64,000 bases of DNA, taken from the NCBI RefSeq assembly GCF_023243115.1, contig NZ_CP085081.1, positions 1,736,001-1,800,000 of the forward strand. Direction: 5' to 3'. Source of the stretch: Sediminicoccus sp. KRV36 (lineage in GTDB: Bacteria; Pseudomonadota; Alphaproteobacteria; Acetobacterales; Acetobacteraceae). Every line of letters starts with the position of its first letter. Position 1 is the first letter of the stretch. Positions 38,158-49,063 of the stretch are shown piece after piece. The notes beneath the pieces are model-generated. The model was not told the origin of the DNA. It was given only the letters and a program-made list of their open reading frames with translations, and made no database searches. The translations under genes and the position numbers were made by a program.

Positions 38158-38397
38158 TCAGAATGGCTCCGCGCTGTCGCGCCGCAGCAGCCGCCGATAG
38201 GCGCCCTGCTCGCGCGAATGGCCGGTGACGGCATCGGCCAGCGCGTCCAGCCAGCCGGAGAACCAGGCCTTTCCCCAATCGCCGGTCTGGGCCATCGGGT
38301 TTTCCAGCACCGAGGCGCCCGCCTGGAAGGCCACGCGGCCGGCCGCATAGGCGTCATCGCTGACGAAGTTGTCGTCGGGGTCCACATCCTCGGGCAT
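38158..38397 (-). CDS. Ribosome modulation factor-like small protein
   Basis: 79 aa, start at 38397 with AGGAA 6 bases upstream. After an acidic N-terminus (MPEDVDPDDNFVSDDAY), the segment AYAAGRVAFQAGASVLENP and then WGKAWFSGWLDAL follow the pattern of RMF (A-x-x-x-G-x-x-A-x-x-x-G ... NP ... WL-x-GW-x-x-A). E. coli RMF is 55 aa and blocks the 30S platform during stationary phase. Its link to ribosomes here is by motif only. It is coupled to the CMD gene and divergent from uvrB. Confidence 0.72.
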   Translation of the reverse strand: MPEDVDPDDNFVSDDAYAAGRVAFQAGASVLENPMAQTGDWGKAWFSGWLDALADAVTGHSREQGAYRRLLRRDSAEPF

Positions 38398-38466
38398 TCG
38401 GGATTCCTGTGATTCGACCCTGGATATGACATCGCAGCGGCGGCCGCGCCATCCTATATTGGGGGC

Positions 38467-40692
<2,226 letters not shown>

Positions 40693-40739
40693 GTTCGACC
40701 AGAATATCGGCGTCGTGACACAATTGTCCGGCGCTGGTT

Positions 40740-41153
40740 CTACGCGGCTTTGCGGGCAGTGTACTGATACGCGCAGGGGACGCTGAAGGAAGGGTCGCTC
40801 GTGGACAGACGCAGCGTGACCTCGCCATCGGTGACTTGCCCGCTGCCCGATGACGATCCAACCCAGACCGGACCGGAGAAGGTGACATCGGAGATGGACC
40901 CGCCCGGGTTCACACGCGCTGTCAGCAGGTTGCGCCCCCCGCCGAGGCGCATCGAAAGCCCGCCATTTGCCACTGTCATCACGATGCGGCCGCCGGGCTG
41001 ACCACAGACAGGCGGAGAGATGGATAAGACCGTCCCGGTATACCGGCCATCGAAAGAGGGGTCGCCGGTCGGGGCGGTGGCCTGGGGACTGGACGTGCCA
41101 TCGCCAGCCGCGCAGCCAGCAACAAGGAGGCAGGCAAGGATCAACTTTCGCAT
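40740..41153 (-). CDS. Small lipoprotein of unknown function
   Basis: 137 aa. The start at 41153 gives a lipoprotein signal, MRKLILACLLVAGCAAG, with the lipobox LVAGC and Cys14 as the lipidation site. The mature part has a Ser/Thr-rich linker and then beta-type segments (DGRYTGTVLSISPPVCGQPG near residue 37, RIVMTVANGGLSMRLGGGRN) with two further cysteines. The family is not recognised. Convergent with uvrB, with 47 bp between them. Confidence 0.75.
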   Translation of the reverse strand: MRKLILACLLVAGCAAGDGTSSPQATAPTGDPSFDGRYTGTVLSISPPVCGQPGGRIVMTVANGGLSMRLGGGRNLLTARVNPGGSISDVTFSGPVWVGSSSGSGQVTDGEVTLRLSTSDPSFSVPCAYQYTARKAA

Positions 41154-41267
41154 GGCGATGCTCCGGGTTGGATCTGTATCAGAGGCGATTATTGCGCTGC
41201 CTGCAAATTGAATGTCATGGAAATGTCGCGGCGCGGCGATCATGCGATGCGGCACCCCGCGGGCCTG

Positions 41268-42743
41268 TCACAGCTGCTCCTCCACCGGCAGGCGCCGCAC
41301 CAGCCCGGCCAGCACGCGCCGCCATGCGCCTGCCATTGGTTCCTGCCGGAGGGTCGCGACGCCGCCATCGCGCCAGCCGATCCGCCCATCCTCCCACACC
41401 ACCTGCCAGCTCACCGCCGGATCCGCGAGGCGCGCATGTTCCGCCGCCACTTCGCCGGCGATCACGGCGTCGCACACGAAGGTGCCCATCTCCGTGTTCA
41501 GCGCGGCCGAGCGCGGATCGAGGTTGAAGGAGCCCACGAAGCCCAGCGCGCCATCCACCGCAAAGGCCTTGGTGTGCAGCGCCGCCCCGCGTGAGCCGAG
41601 CAGGCTGGTCTTGCCCTTGGTTTCTCCGTCCGGCCAGCGGGGTTTCAGTTCGAACAGCGTCACCCCCGCCGCCAGCAAGGCCTGGCGATACTTCGCGTAG
41701 CCGCCATGCACGGCCACCACATCCGTCGCCGCCAGTGAATTGGTGACGACGGAAACCCGCACCCCGCGCGCGCACAGGTCACACAGCAGCTTGAGCCCGG
41801 CCTGGCCCGGCACGAAATAGGGCGAGATGAGCAGCGCCTCTTGCCGCGCCTGGCGCAAGGCATCGGCGATCTCGGCGGCGATGCCGCCAGCGGCGCGGGC
41901 GCGCTTGCGGGCCCGCAGCCCGCGCTTCGCCTTCGCCGGCGGGTCGGCCACCACCTGGATGGCGTGATGCGGCAGCAGCCGCAGCCCCGACCCCTGGGCC
42001 AACTCATCCAGCACCGGCTCCCCGAGGCGGGCGAGCAGCGCATCCGCGGCCGGGCGATCCTCCGCGCAGGCCAGCACCATGCGCAGCGCCGGCAAGCCGC
42101 CCTGGCGCTCGGCGGTGGCGGCGGCGAGGCGCGCGGGCCGCGCCAGAGGGCTCGCCCAGTAGCGGTTGAAGACGTGCGTCGCCTGCTGCGCAGCCGGCCC
42201 CGCGATCAGCAGATCGAGGTCCCGGAATTGCACGGCGCCGCGCGCGCCCAGGCCGAAATACGCATCGCCCAGGTTGCGCCCACCCACCACCGCCAGGCAG
42301 TCATCGGCGATCCAGGATTTATTGTGCATGCGCCGGTTCAGATGCCGCCCGCCAAAGGCCAGCTCCAGCAGAAAGCCGAGGCGGCCGAAGCGGCGCCAGC
42401 GCGTGCCGTTGAACAGCCGCACCTCGATCAGCGGATGCGCATCCAGGGCGGCCAGCGTGCGCTCCCGGCCCAGGGCATAGACGTCATCCAGCAGCAGCCG
42501 CACCGTCACCCCACGATCGGCGGCCTCAAGCACTTCCTGCGCGAGCAGCTGCCCCGTCACGTCGCCGCGCCACATGTAATATTGCAGGTCGAGGCTGCGG
42601 CCGGCGGCCCGCGCGCTGGCGGCCCGCACGGCGAAGGCATCGCCGGCATCGCGCATCAGGGCCACGCCGCTGACGCGCCCCGCGGCATGCGGCACTGCGT
42701 CGGCGATGCTGCGTTGCAGGAGGGTCTGGTTGGGTGTGCTCAT
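41268..42743 (-). CDS. Phospholipase D-like protein (ClsC-type cardiolipin synthase)
   Basis: 491 aa, no evident membrane segments. Two HKD motifs are intact: HNKSWIADDCLAVVGGRN near residue 140 (His-x-Lys-x4-Asp) and ALHTKAFAVDGALGFVGSFN near residue 390. SLDLQYYMWRGDVTGQLLAQ near residue 50 is typical of the ClsC/YmdC group, which makes cardiolipin from phosphatidylglycerol and phosphatidylethanolamine. A basic Ala/Arg/Lys stretch near residue 270 (KAKRGLRARKRARAAGG) is unusual. A second PLD-type synthase is encoded at 44851. It is divergent from the TctC-like gene. Confidence 0.87.
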   Translation of the reverse strand: MSTPNQTLLQRSIADAVPHAAGRVSGVALMRDAGDAFAVRAASARAAGRSLDLQYYMWRGDVTGQLLAQEVLEAADRGVTVRLLLDDVYALGRERTLAALDAHPLIEVRLFNGTRWRRFGRLGFLLELAFGGRHLNRRMHNKSWIADDCLAVVGGRNLGDAYFGLGARGAVQFRDLDLLIAGPAAQQATHVFNRYWASPLARPARLAAATAERQGGLPALRMVLACAEDRPAADALLARLGEPVLDELAQGSGLRLLPHHAIQVVADPPAKAKRGLRARKRARAAGGIAAEIADALRQARQEALLISPYFVPGQAGLKLLCDLCARGVRVSVVTNSLAATDVVAVHGGYAKYRQALLAAGVTLFELKPRWPDGETKGKTSLLGSRGAALHTKAFAVDGALGFVGSFNLDPRSAALNTEMGTFVCDAVIAGEVAAEHARLADPAVSWQVVWEDGRIGWRDGGVATLRQEPMAGAWRRVLAGLVRRLPVEEQL

Positions 42744-42866
42744 CTTGCAGCTGGAGGGAAGGCCATGCGGGGGGATAGCAGAAACCAGCCGGCACCGCGC
42801 GGGTTGCAGGGGCTGGCCGTGGCGCCCCGCATGTCGCAGGATTTGGAAAACCGAGGGAACCACGCC

Positions 42867-43838
42867 ATGAACCGCCGCAACCTGCTCCAGGCCCTGCCGC
42901 TGATGCTGCCTGCGGGCGCCGCCTTCGCCCAGGCGGATTGGCCGACGCGGGGTGTCTCCATCATCGTTCCCTTCGCGCCCGGCTCCTCCTCCGACATCAT
43001 CGCCCGCGCCATGGCCAATGCCATGCAGGGCGCGCTGGGCCGGCCCGTCACGGTGGAAAACCGCCCCGGCGCCACGGGTGAGGTGGGGGCCCGCCAGGTG
43101 ATCCGCGCGGCACCGGATGGCTATACGCTGATGCATGCGCCGATCAGCACCTGGGCGATCAACGTCGCCCTCCGGCCGAACCTCGCCTATGACCCCGTCA
43201 CGCAGCTCACCCGCATCATGCAGACGGTGCGCACGCCCAATGTGCTGGTGATCAACAGCGCCGCCCTTCCAGCGACGGACCTGCCGGGCGTGCTGGCCTG
43301 GCTGCGGGCGCCCGGGCGCAATGCCAGCTATTCCACCAGCGGCGCCGGCTCCTCCGATCACCTCACCATGGAGATGTTCCGCCAGGCGACGGGGACGGAG
43401 ATCACGCATATCCCCTTCAGCGGCGGCGCGCCGGCGACGACCGCGCTGCTGCAGGGCACGGTGCAGCTTTCCTTCCAGAATCTCGGCTCGATCATGCCGC
43501 ATATCGCCGAAGGGCGAGTGCGCCCCATCCTGATCACGTCGGAGGCGCGCAGCCCGCTGCTGCCGCAGGTGCCGACGGGCGCGGAGCTCGGCCTCAGCGA
43601 TTTCGTGGTCTATTCCTGGCAGGGCTTCGGCGGGCCGCCGGCCATGGCGCCCGCGCTGGTCGAGCGGGTGCATGCGGCGGCGGTGGCGGGTTTGCGCGCA
43701 CCCGTCGTCGCCGCGCGCCTGGGTGAGCTGGGCTTTGATATCGTGGCGAGCACGCCAGCAGCTTTCGCGGCCTTCCAGGAAGGCGAGATCGCGCGGTGGC
43801 AGCGCGTCGTGCGCACCGGCCGCATCACGGTGGATTGA
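42867..43838 (+). CDS. TctC/Bug-type periplasmic binding protein
   Basis: 323 aa. ATG 42867 is preceded by GAGGGAA. The signal (MNRRNLLQALPLMLPAGAAF) is followed by the Bug-family opening WPTRGVSIIVPFAPGSSSDI near residue 25, then GRPVTVENRPGATGEVGARQ near residue 58, and THIPFSGGAPATTALLQGTV near residue 178. Such receptors bind small carboxylates; the matching TctAB membrane genes are not near, which is common for this very large paralogous family. The next gene, a PEP-mutase-type lyase 51 bp downstream, could act on the carboxylate. Confidence 0.92.
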   Translation: MNRRNLLQALPLMLPAGAAFAQADWPTRGVSIIVPFAPGSSSDIIARAMANAMQGALGRPVTVENRPGATGEVGARQVIRAAPDGYTLMHAPISTWAINVALRPNLAYDPVTQLTRIMQTVRTPNVLVINSAALPATDLPGVLAWLRAPGRNASYSTSGAGSSDHLTMEMFRQATGTEITHIPFSGGAPATTALLQGTVQLSFQNLGSIMPHIAEGRVRPILITSEARSPLLPQVPTGAELGLSDFVVYSWQGFGGPPAMAPALVERVHAAAVAGLRAPVVAARLGELGFDIVASTPAAFAAFQEGEIARWQRVVRTGRITVD

Positions 43839-43889
43839 CGGGTTGGGCCAAGCGCCTAGCCTTTGGCCACAGAAACGCTGAGGAATGCC

Positions 43890-44747
43890 ATGACCCCGCC
43901 CGAACGCCTGCGCGCCCATCTTGCCGAACCCGGCTTCGTCGTCATGCCCGCCGTCTGGGACGGGCTGAGCGCGAAGCTGGCCGCGGGGGCCGGCTACAAG
44001 ACCGCCTTCCTCTCCGGCTCCTGCGTGGCGGCGAGCCGGCTGGGTGGCCCCGACCTCGATCTGATTTCCTTCGGCGAGATGTTCGACAGCTTCAACATGG
44101 TGCATGGCGCCGCCCCCGAGACGCTGATCCTGGCCGATGGCGACCATGGCTATGGCAACCCGCTGAACGTCCAGCGCACCGTGCGCGCCTATGGCCGCGC
44201 CGGGGCAGCCGCGATCCTCATCGAGGACAAGATCACGCCGCGTCAGCTCACCTCCTCCGGCAAGCCCTGCCTGCCGCGTGAGGAAGCGCGCATGAAGATC
44301 CGCGCCGCTGTGCAGGCCGCGAAGGATTCCGGCATCCTGATCCTGGCGCGCACCGATTGCCGGCCGACGCAGGGCATTGATGAGGCGGTGGCGCGGATCG
44401 AGATGTATGTCGAGGAGGGGGCCGATATCCTGTTCCTCGACAGCCCGGCCGATGATGAGGAATTCCGCCGCGCGGTGGCGGCGGCGAAGGGCAGGCCCTC
44501 CTTCGCGGTGCTCTCGCCCGGGCCGGGGCGGCGCATTCCCTCGGTGACCGAGGCGGCGGCGCTGGGGCTGAAGATCGGCACCTACCCGACGGCGATGCTC
44601 TCACCTGCCATCGCGGGGATGCAGGCGGGGCTGGCCGCGCTGCTGGCGGGCGAGGCGGAGAGTGCCAGCGCGCTCAGCCCGGCCGTCCTGCGCACCACGC
44701 TCGGCTATCCGGATTATGACGTGCAGGGCAAGCCGTTCCTGGTGTAG
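43890..44747 (+). CDS. Isocitrate lyase/PEP mutase superfamily protein
   Basis: 285 aa. ATG 43890 follows GAGGAA. The alpha/beta-barrel motifs are FVVMPAVWDGLSAKLAAGAG near residue 16, LILADGDHGYGNPLNVQRTV near residue 75 (metal-binding Asp), AAAILIEDKITPRQLTSSG near residue 105, and ILILARTDCRPTQG near residue 150. The KKCGH-type loop of isocitrate lyase is replaced by SSGKPCLPREE, nearer to oxaloacetate decarboxylase or carboxyphosphonoenolpyruvate mutase relatives. The reaction is probably C-C or C-P bond cleavage of a small oxo-acid. Confidence 0.88.
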   Translation: MTPPERLRAHLAEPGFVVMPAVWDGLSAKLAAGAGYKTAFLSGSCVAASRLGGPDLDLISFGEMFDSFNMVHGAAPETLILADGDHGYGNPLNVQRTVRAYGRAGAAAILIEDKITPRQLTSSGKPCLPREEARMKIRAAVQAAKDSGILILARTDCRPTQGIDEAVARIEMYVEEGADILFLDSPADDEEFRRAVAAAKGRPSFAVLSPGPGRRIPSVTEAAALGLKIGTYPTAMLSPAIAGMQAGLAALLAGEAESASALSPAVLRTTLGYPDYDVQGKPFLV

Positions 44748-44850
44748 CGCGCCCATCGCCCCAGCGGCGCTGCCCGGGCGGAGATCGCCGTCACGGGGTC
44801 CCATTCCGCGAGGTTGGCGGGGCCGGTGATTTCGCCGCAAGCTGGCGGGC

Positions 44851-46278
44851 ATGATCCTGGCCCTGCACCTGGCCGCGCAATGCGCGGTCATCATCCGCGT
44901 CCTGCTCCGGCCGCATCGCGACCCAGCCTCCCGCGTGGCCTGGGTGGTGCTGGCCCTTGCCGTGCCGGTGGTGGGCATGCTGGCCTATCTGGTGCTGGGC
45001 GAGACCAATATCGGCCGCCGGCGGGCGGCGCGGATGCAGCGCGTGCTGGCGGAATTGCCCGAAGCGGCCCGCATGGGCCTGGCCGAGGGCGCGGCGGCCC
45101 CGGCGATTCCGGAGCGTCTGGAGGGGTTGTTCCGCGTCGGCCAATCCATCAGCGGCTATGGGCCGGTGGGGGGCAATACGGCGCGGCTGATCGGTGATTC
45201 CAACGCCTCCATCACCGCCATCGTCGCCGATATCGATGCGGCGACGCGGCATGTGCATCTGCTGTTCTATATCTGGCTGCCCGATGGCAATGGCCTGCGC
45301 GTGGCCGAGGCGCTGAAGCGGGCCGCGGCGCGCGGCGTGGCGTGCCGGGCGGTTGCGGATGACATCGGCTCCCGCGCCATGATCCGCAGCCCGCATTGGG
45401 CGGCGATGGCCGCGGCCGGCGTGCGGCTGGCGCGCGCGCTGCCGCTGGGCTTTCCCATCCTGCGCACGCTGGATGGGCGGATTGACCTGCGCAACCACCG
45501 CAAGATCATCGTGATCGACAACCGCATCACCTGGTGCGGCAGCCAGAACTGCGCCGATCCGGAATTCCTGCCCAAGGCGAAATTCGCGCCCTGGGTGGAT
45601 GCGGTGATGCGCTTCGAAGGCCCGATCGCGCGGCAGAACCAGCATCTCTTCGCCAGCGACTGGATGAGCTGGGGCGATGACGACCTGCGTGACATCCTGC
45701 TGGAGCCGCCGGGCCCGGATGCGGCGGGCGGTATCATCGCGCAGGTGGTGGCCAGCGGGCCGACCGAGCGCCACTCCGCCATGCCCGAGATGTTCCAGAG
45801 CCTGATCTACGCCGCCCGGCGGGAATTGGTGATCTCCACCCCCTATTACGTGCCGGATGAGGCCATGCAGGCGGCCTTGCGGGCGGCCGGCAATCGCGGT
45901 GTCGCGACCAGCATCATCTTCCCCGCGCGCAACGACAACTTCGCCGTGGCCGCCGCCAGCCAGAGCTACTACGCCGATCTGCTGGAGGCGGGCGTGCGGA
46001 TCCATGAATATCAGGGCGGCCTGCTGCACACCAAATCCCTGACGCTGGATGGCGAGGTGACGCTGATCGGCTCGGCCAATATGGACCGCCGCAGCTTCGA
46101 CCTGAACTACGAGAACAACATCCTACTGTACGACGCCGAGGCCACGGCCGCGATGCGCGCCCTGCAGGAGAGCTACATCGCCCGCAGCCGCCCGGTCCTG
46201 CCCGCCGATGTGGCGGCCTGGCCGTGGCATCGGCAGTTGCGGAACAACATCGCCTCGGTGCTCAGCCCCGTTCTGTAG
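44851..46278 (+). CDS. cls: Cardiolipin synthase (ClsA-type, PLD superfamily)
   Basis: 475 aa. Two N-terminal hydrophobic segments (MILALHLAAQCAVIIRVLL and VAWVVLALAVPVVGMLAYLV) anchor it in the inner membrane. HKD motif 1 is NHRKIIVIDNRITWCGSQN near residue 220 and motif 2 is LLHTKSLTLDGEVTLIGSAN near residue 395. HLLFYIWLPDGNG near residue 135 and STPYYVPDEAMQAALR near residue 330 are typical. It condenses two phosphatidylglycerol molecules to cardiolipin and glycerol. psd and pssA follow about 0.5 kb downstream. Confidence 0.93.
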   Translation: MILALHLAAQCAVIIRVLLRPHRDPASRVAWVVLALAVPVVGMLAYLVLGETNIGRRRAARMQRVLAELPEAARMGLAEGAAAPAIPERLEGLFRVGQSISGYGPVGGNTARLIGDSNASITAIVADIDAATRHVHLLFYIWLPDGNGLRVAEALKRAAARGVACRAVADDIGSRAMIRSPHWAAMAAAGVRLARALPLGFPILRTLDGRIDLRNHRKIIVIDNRITWCGSQNCADPEFLPKAKFAPWVDAVMRFEGPIARQNQHLFASDWMSWGDDDLRDILLEPPGPDAAGGIIAQVVASGPTERHSAMPEMFQSLIYAARRELVISTPYYVPDEAMQAALRAAGNRGVATSIIFPARNDNFAVAAASQSYYADLLEAGVRIHEYQGGLLHTKSLTLDGEVTLIGSANMDRRSFDLNYENNILLYDAEATAAMRALQESYIARSRPVLPADVAAWPWHRQLRNNIASVLSPVL

Positions 46279-46293
46279 GCTGGCAGCCCCCGC

Positions 46294-46698
46294 TCATGGG
46301 GTGGCGGGTGCGGCGCCGATGCCTTCCAGCCGGTCCAGATAAGGGTCCAGCGCCAGCGCGAAGCGCACCATCTCGCCCAGGAGGGCGACGGCGGTGGCCC
46401 GGTGAGGGGCCTGCGTCTCGACCGCCAGGCGGTGATCCGCGGTGAGGCGCAGCATCCAGCCCGGCGGCATGTCGGGCGGAATGCCGGCCAGGGCGCGGAT
46501 GGTGGAATGGCGGTCGGCGCCGGGTTCCGCCGTGGAGGGGATGCGGCCCGCGATGGCGCGCAGGCGCAACCCGCCTTCCTGCATCAGGGCCTCGCAAAGC
46601 CGGCCGCGCCAGGCGAAGCGGATGGCCGGGCTGAGCCCCGGGGCGCGGGGGGAGAGCGTGCCGTCGCGGGCGACGGCGAAGGGGCCAAGGGTCATCAT
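46294..46698 (-). CDS. Conserved-looking protein of unknown function
   Basis: 134 aa from ATG 46698 (a second ATG follows directly). It has no signal peptide or membrane segment. The sequence is Arg/Ala/Leu rich with segments FAWRGRLCEALMQEGGLRLR and MVRFALALDPYLDRLEGIG that look helical. I do not recognise the family. It is divergent from psd, with 48 bp between starts, and convergent with the cls gene, so the locus is compact enough to favour a real gene. Confidence 0.6.
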   Translation of the reverse strand: MMTLGPFAVARDGTLSPRAPGLSPAIRFAWRGRLCEALMQEGGLRLRAIAGRIPSTAEPGADRHSTIRALAGIPPDMPPGWMLRLTADHRLAVETQAPHRATAVALLGEMVRFALALDPYLDRLEGIGAAPATP

Positions 46699-46746
46699 GC
46701 GAAGCACAACTTGCCGCGAATGGGTGAACAGAGGATAAACCGAGCG

Positions 46747-47418
46747 ATGTCTCTCGCGAACAGCCTCTCCCTCGTCCTCGCTCCGCCGCACCCGGCCGGG
46801 CGGCCCTTCATCTATGCCGGCGCCGGGGTGGCGCTGCTGGGGGGGCTGATCCTCGGCTCCTGGCTGTTCTGGATCGGCGCCTTCTTCACCGCCTTCTGCC
46901 TGTATTTCTTCCGCGATCCCAAGCGCGTCCCCCCAGCGCGGCATGACCTCGTGCTGGCCCCGGCGGATGGCAAGGTCGTCCTCGTCGGCCCCGCCATCCC
47001 ACCGGCCGAACTGGACATGGGCAGCGAGCCGCGCTGGCGCGTCGCGATCTTCCTCTCGGTGCTGGATGTGCATGTGAATCGCAGCCCGGTGCAGGGCCGC
47101 GTGACGCGCATTTCCTACCGCCATGGCAAGTTCATGGATGCCAGCATGGAAAAGGCCTCCGAGGAGAATGAGCGCAATGCGCTGCGCTTCGAATTGCCCG
47201 ATGGCCGGGACCTGGCCTGCGTGCAGATCGCGGGGCTGGTCGCGCGGCGCATCCTGTGTTCCGCGCATGAGGGCGACCGGCTCATGGCGGGCGAGCGCTT
47301 CGGCATCATCCGCTTCGGCAGCCGCACCGATGTCTACCTGCCGCCCGGTGTGAAGCCCCTGGTGCTGGTGGGCCAGACGATGATCGGCGGCGAATCCATC
47401 CTGGCGGAGCTTGCGTGA
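46747..47418 (+). CDS. psd: Phosphatidylserine decarboxylase (short form)
   Basis: 223 aa. An N-terminal hydrophobic stretch (IYAGAGVALLGGLILGSWLF) precedes the catalytic domain. Motifs are FFRDPKRVPP near residue 55, VLAPADGKVVLV near residue 72, FLSVLDVHVNRSPVQG near residue 102, and RFGSRTDVYLPPG near residue 190, where the Gly-Ser bond is cut to form the pyruvoyl group. This short type (about 220 aa) is the usual alphaproteobacterial Psd. It makes phosphatidylethanolamine from the product of the next gene, which it overlaps by GTGA. Confidence 0.94.
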   Translation: MSLANSLSLVLAPPHPAGRPFIYAGAGVALLGGLILGSWLFWIGAFFTAFCLYFFRDPKRVPPARHDLVLAPADGKVVLVGPAIPPAELDMGSEPRWRVAIFLSVLDVHVNRSPVQGRVTRISYRHGKFMDASMEKASEENERNALRFELPDGRDLACVQIAGLVARRILCSAHEGDRLMAGERFGIIRFGSRTDVYLPPGVKPLVLVGQTMIGGESILAELA

Positions 47419-48293
47419 GCAAGCCCGGGCTGCGCGGCCGGCTGCGCCGCTTCAACACGCCGCGGCAGCGGCCGCGCTATCGTGGCCCCTCCTTCAACCG
47501 GCTGATCCCGAACCTGCTGACCATGATGGGGCTTTGCGCCGGGCTGGTCGCCATTCGCTTCGGGCTGGAAGGGCGCTTCGCCCAGGCCGCCGCCTTCATC
47601 GTGGCGGCGGGGGTGATCGACGGGCTGGATGGGCGCATCGCCCGGCTGCTCAAGGGCACCTCGCGCTTCGGCGCGGAATTCGACAGCCTCAGTGATTTCC
47701 TGTGTTTCGGCGTGGCGCCGGGCCTGATCCTGTATCTCTGGACCCTGCAGAATGCGGGGCCGATCGGCTTCATCCCCTGCACCATGTTCGCCGTTTGCAG
47801 CGCGCTGCGCCTCGCGCGGTTCAACGCGGCCAGCATTGCCGAGCCGGGGACCATCCCCCAGGTCAAGCCGGCCTATGCCCATGCCTTCTTCACGGGCGTT
47901 CCCGCGCCGGCCGGGGCGGGGTTGGCGCTGTTGCCGCTCTTTGCCTCGCTCGGCTTCGCCGAATGGGGCTGGGACGGGCTCGCGCAGGCGGCGCGGCATC
48001 CGCTGTTCAGCGCCGTGATGCTGTTCCTGGTGGGCGGGCTGATGGTCAGCACCGTGCCCTCCTGGTCCTTCAAGAATTTCAAGGTGCCGGCCCAGATGGT
48101 GCTGCCGCTGTTGCTGGGCACCGGCGGCTTCATCGCCTTCCTGGTGACCGAGCCCTGGGCGGCGCTTTCGCTCGGCGGGCTGATGTATTTCGGCATGCTG
48201 TATTTCTCCGCGCGTTCCTTCACGCGGCTGAAGCGCGAGGCGGAAGCGATGCGGGAGGCCGCGGCGGAGCCCGTGGCCCAGCCCGCCGCGTGA
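47415..48293 (+). CDS. pssA: CDP-diacylglycerol--serine O-phosphatidyltransferase
   Basis: 292 aa, GTG start overlapping the psd stop. The CDP-alcohol phosphotransferase signature D-G-x2-A-R...G-x3-D-x3-D is present as DGLDGRIARLLKGTSRFGAE followed by FDSLSDF (about residues 74-98). About seven membrane helices follow, with a basic N-terminus. It condenses CDP-diacylglycerol with serine. psd-pssA is a conserved pair; the third coupled gene here, a DSP-type phosphatase, is less usual. Confidence 0.94.
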   Translation: MSKPGLRGRLRRFNTPRQRPRYRGPSFNRLIPNLLTMMGLCAGLVAIRFGLEGRFAQAAAFIVAAGVIDGLDGRIARLLKGTSRFGAEFDSLSDFLCFGVAPGLILYLWTLQNAGPIGFIPCTMFAVCSALRLARFNAASIAEPGTIPQVKPAYAHAFFTGVPAPAGAGLALLPLFASLGFAEWGWDGLAQAARHPLFSAVMLFLVGGLMVSTVPSWSFKNFKVPAQMVLPLLLGTGGFIAFLVTEPWAALSLGGLMYFGMLYFSARSFTRLKREAEAMREAAAEPVAQPAA

Positions 48294-48679
48294 AGATCGG
48301 CGGGGTTCAGTTCGCCGCCGGCCCCTTCACCGCCCTGCCGGAGGGCGCCTTCGGCCTCTGCCTGGACCCGCACGCCCCGAACCGGGCGGCGGCGGCCATG
48401 ACGCTGGATATCGTGGATTTCGGCCTGCCTGACCCGGCCGAGCTGCGCGCCACGTTGGAAGCCCTGCGCGCCGCGATGGCCGCCGAGCCGGATCGTCTCT
48501 TCTATGTCGGCTGTCGCGCCGGGCTGGGCCGGACCGGCACCATCCTGGCCTGCCTCGCGGCCGAGGCCGGCGTTCCGGGCGACCCTGTCGCCTGGGTGCG
48601 CGCCGAACATGATTCGCGCGCGGTGGAGACGCCGGCGCAGGAGGAATTCGCGCGCAACTGGCTCAGGAGTGGCAGGTGA
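48290..48679 (+). CDS. Dual-specificity/tyrosine phosphatase-like protein coupled to pssA
   Basis: 129 aa, GTG start at 48290 overlapping the pssA stop (GTGA). The phosphatase loop CRAGLGRTG fits C-x5-R-(S/T) with Cys75 and Arg81. The segment DFGLPDP about 32 residues earlier (Asp43) is a plausible general-acid loop. The domain is smaller than most DSPs (about 150-180 aa). Because of the tight coupling to phospholipid synthesis genes, a lipid-phosphate substrate such as phosphatidylglycerophosphate, as for eukaryotic PTPMT1, is an attractive inference. A protein phosphatase is the alternative. Confidence 0.8.
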   Translation: MKIGGVQFAAGPFTALPEGAFGLCLDPHAPNRAAAAMTLDIVDFGLPDPAELRATLEALRAAMAAEPDRLFYVGCRAGLGRTGTILACLAAEAGVPGDPVAWVRAEHDSRAVETPAQEEFARNWLRSGR

Positions 48680-49025
48680 TCCGCAGCGCGCCTTGCAGCG
48701 CCGCCTCCGTGGCGCGCTGCTGCGTGGTGCCGAGTTGGATGATGATGCTCTGCTGCGGCCGGATGTCGAAGGCGTAGACCGCGCCAGGCGGTGGCGTCAG
48801 CAGGGGCAGCGGGAAGTGGTAGGAAAAATTCCGCCGCGCGGCCCCCGCATTGAACACCTGCAGGCGATAGCTGAAGAACCCAGCCTCCGGGATCACCACC
48901 ACGGGCTGAAGTTGCAGCATCCGTGGCCCAAGGCAGGCCCGGCCTGGTTGCGCGTTGCTTGCCGCGGGGGTGAGCAGCAGGAGCAGCGCCAGGGTTGCAG
49001 GAAGCATCCTCATCCGGCGCAGCAT
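48663..49025 (-). CDS. Small secreted protein of unknown function
   Basis: 120 aa from ATG 49025; ATGs at 49013 and 49007 are also possible. A signal peptide (MLPATLALLLLLTPAASNAQ) precedes a mature domain of about 95 residues with beta-type segments (FSYRLQVFNAGAARRNFSYH, then AVYAFDIRPQQSIIIQLG) and two cysteines, one early and one three residues from the end in RITCHS. The family is not recognised. It overlaps the phosphatase gene convergently by 17 bp, as the similar secreted gene at 10534 does with its neighbour. Confidence 0.7.
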   Translation of the reverse strand: MLRRMRMLPATLALLLLLTPAASNAQPGRACLGPRMLQLQPVVVIPEAGFFSYRLQVFNAGAARRNFSYHFPLPLLTPPPGAVYAFDIRPQQSIIIQLGTTQQRATEAALQGALRITCHS

Positions 49026-49063
49026 GCCGCATCACGCGGCCGCCGGCCAAGCGGGGTGTCGGG

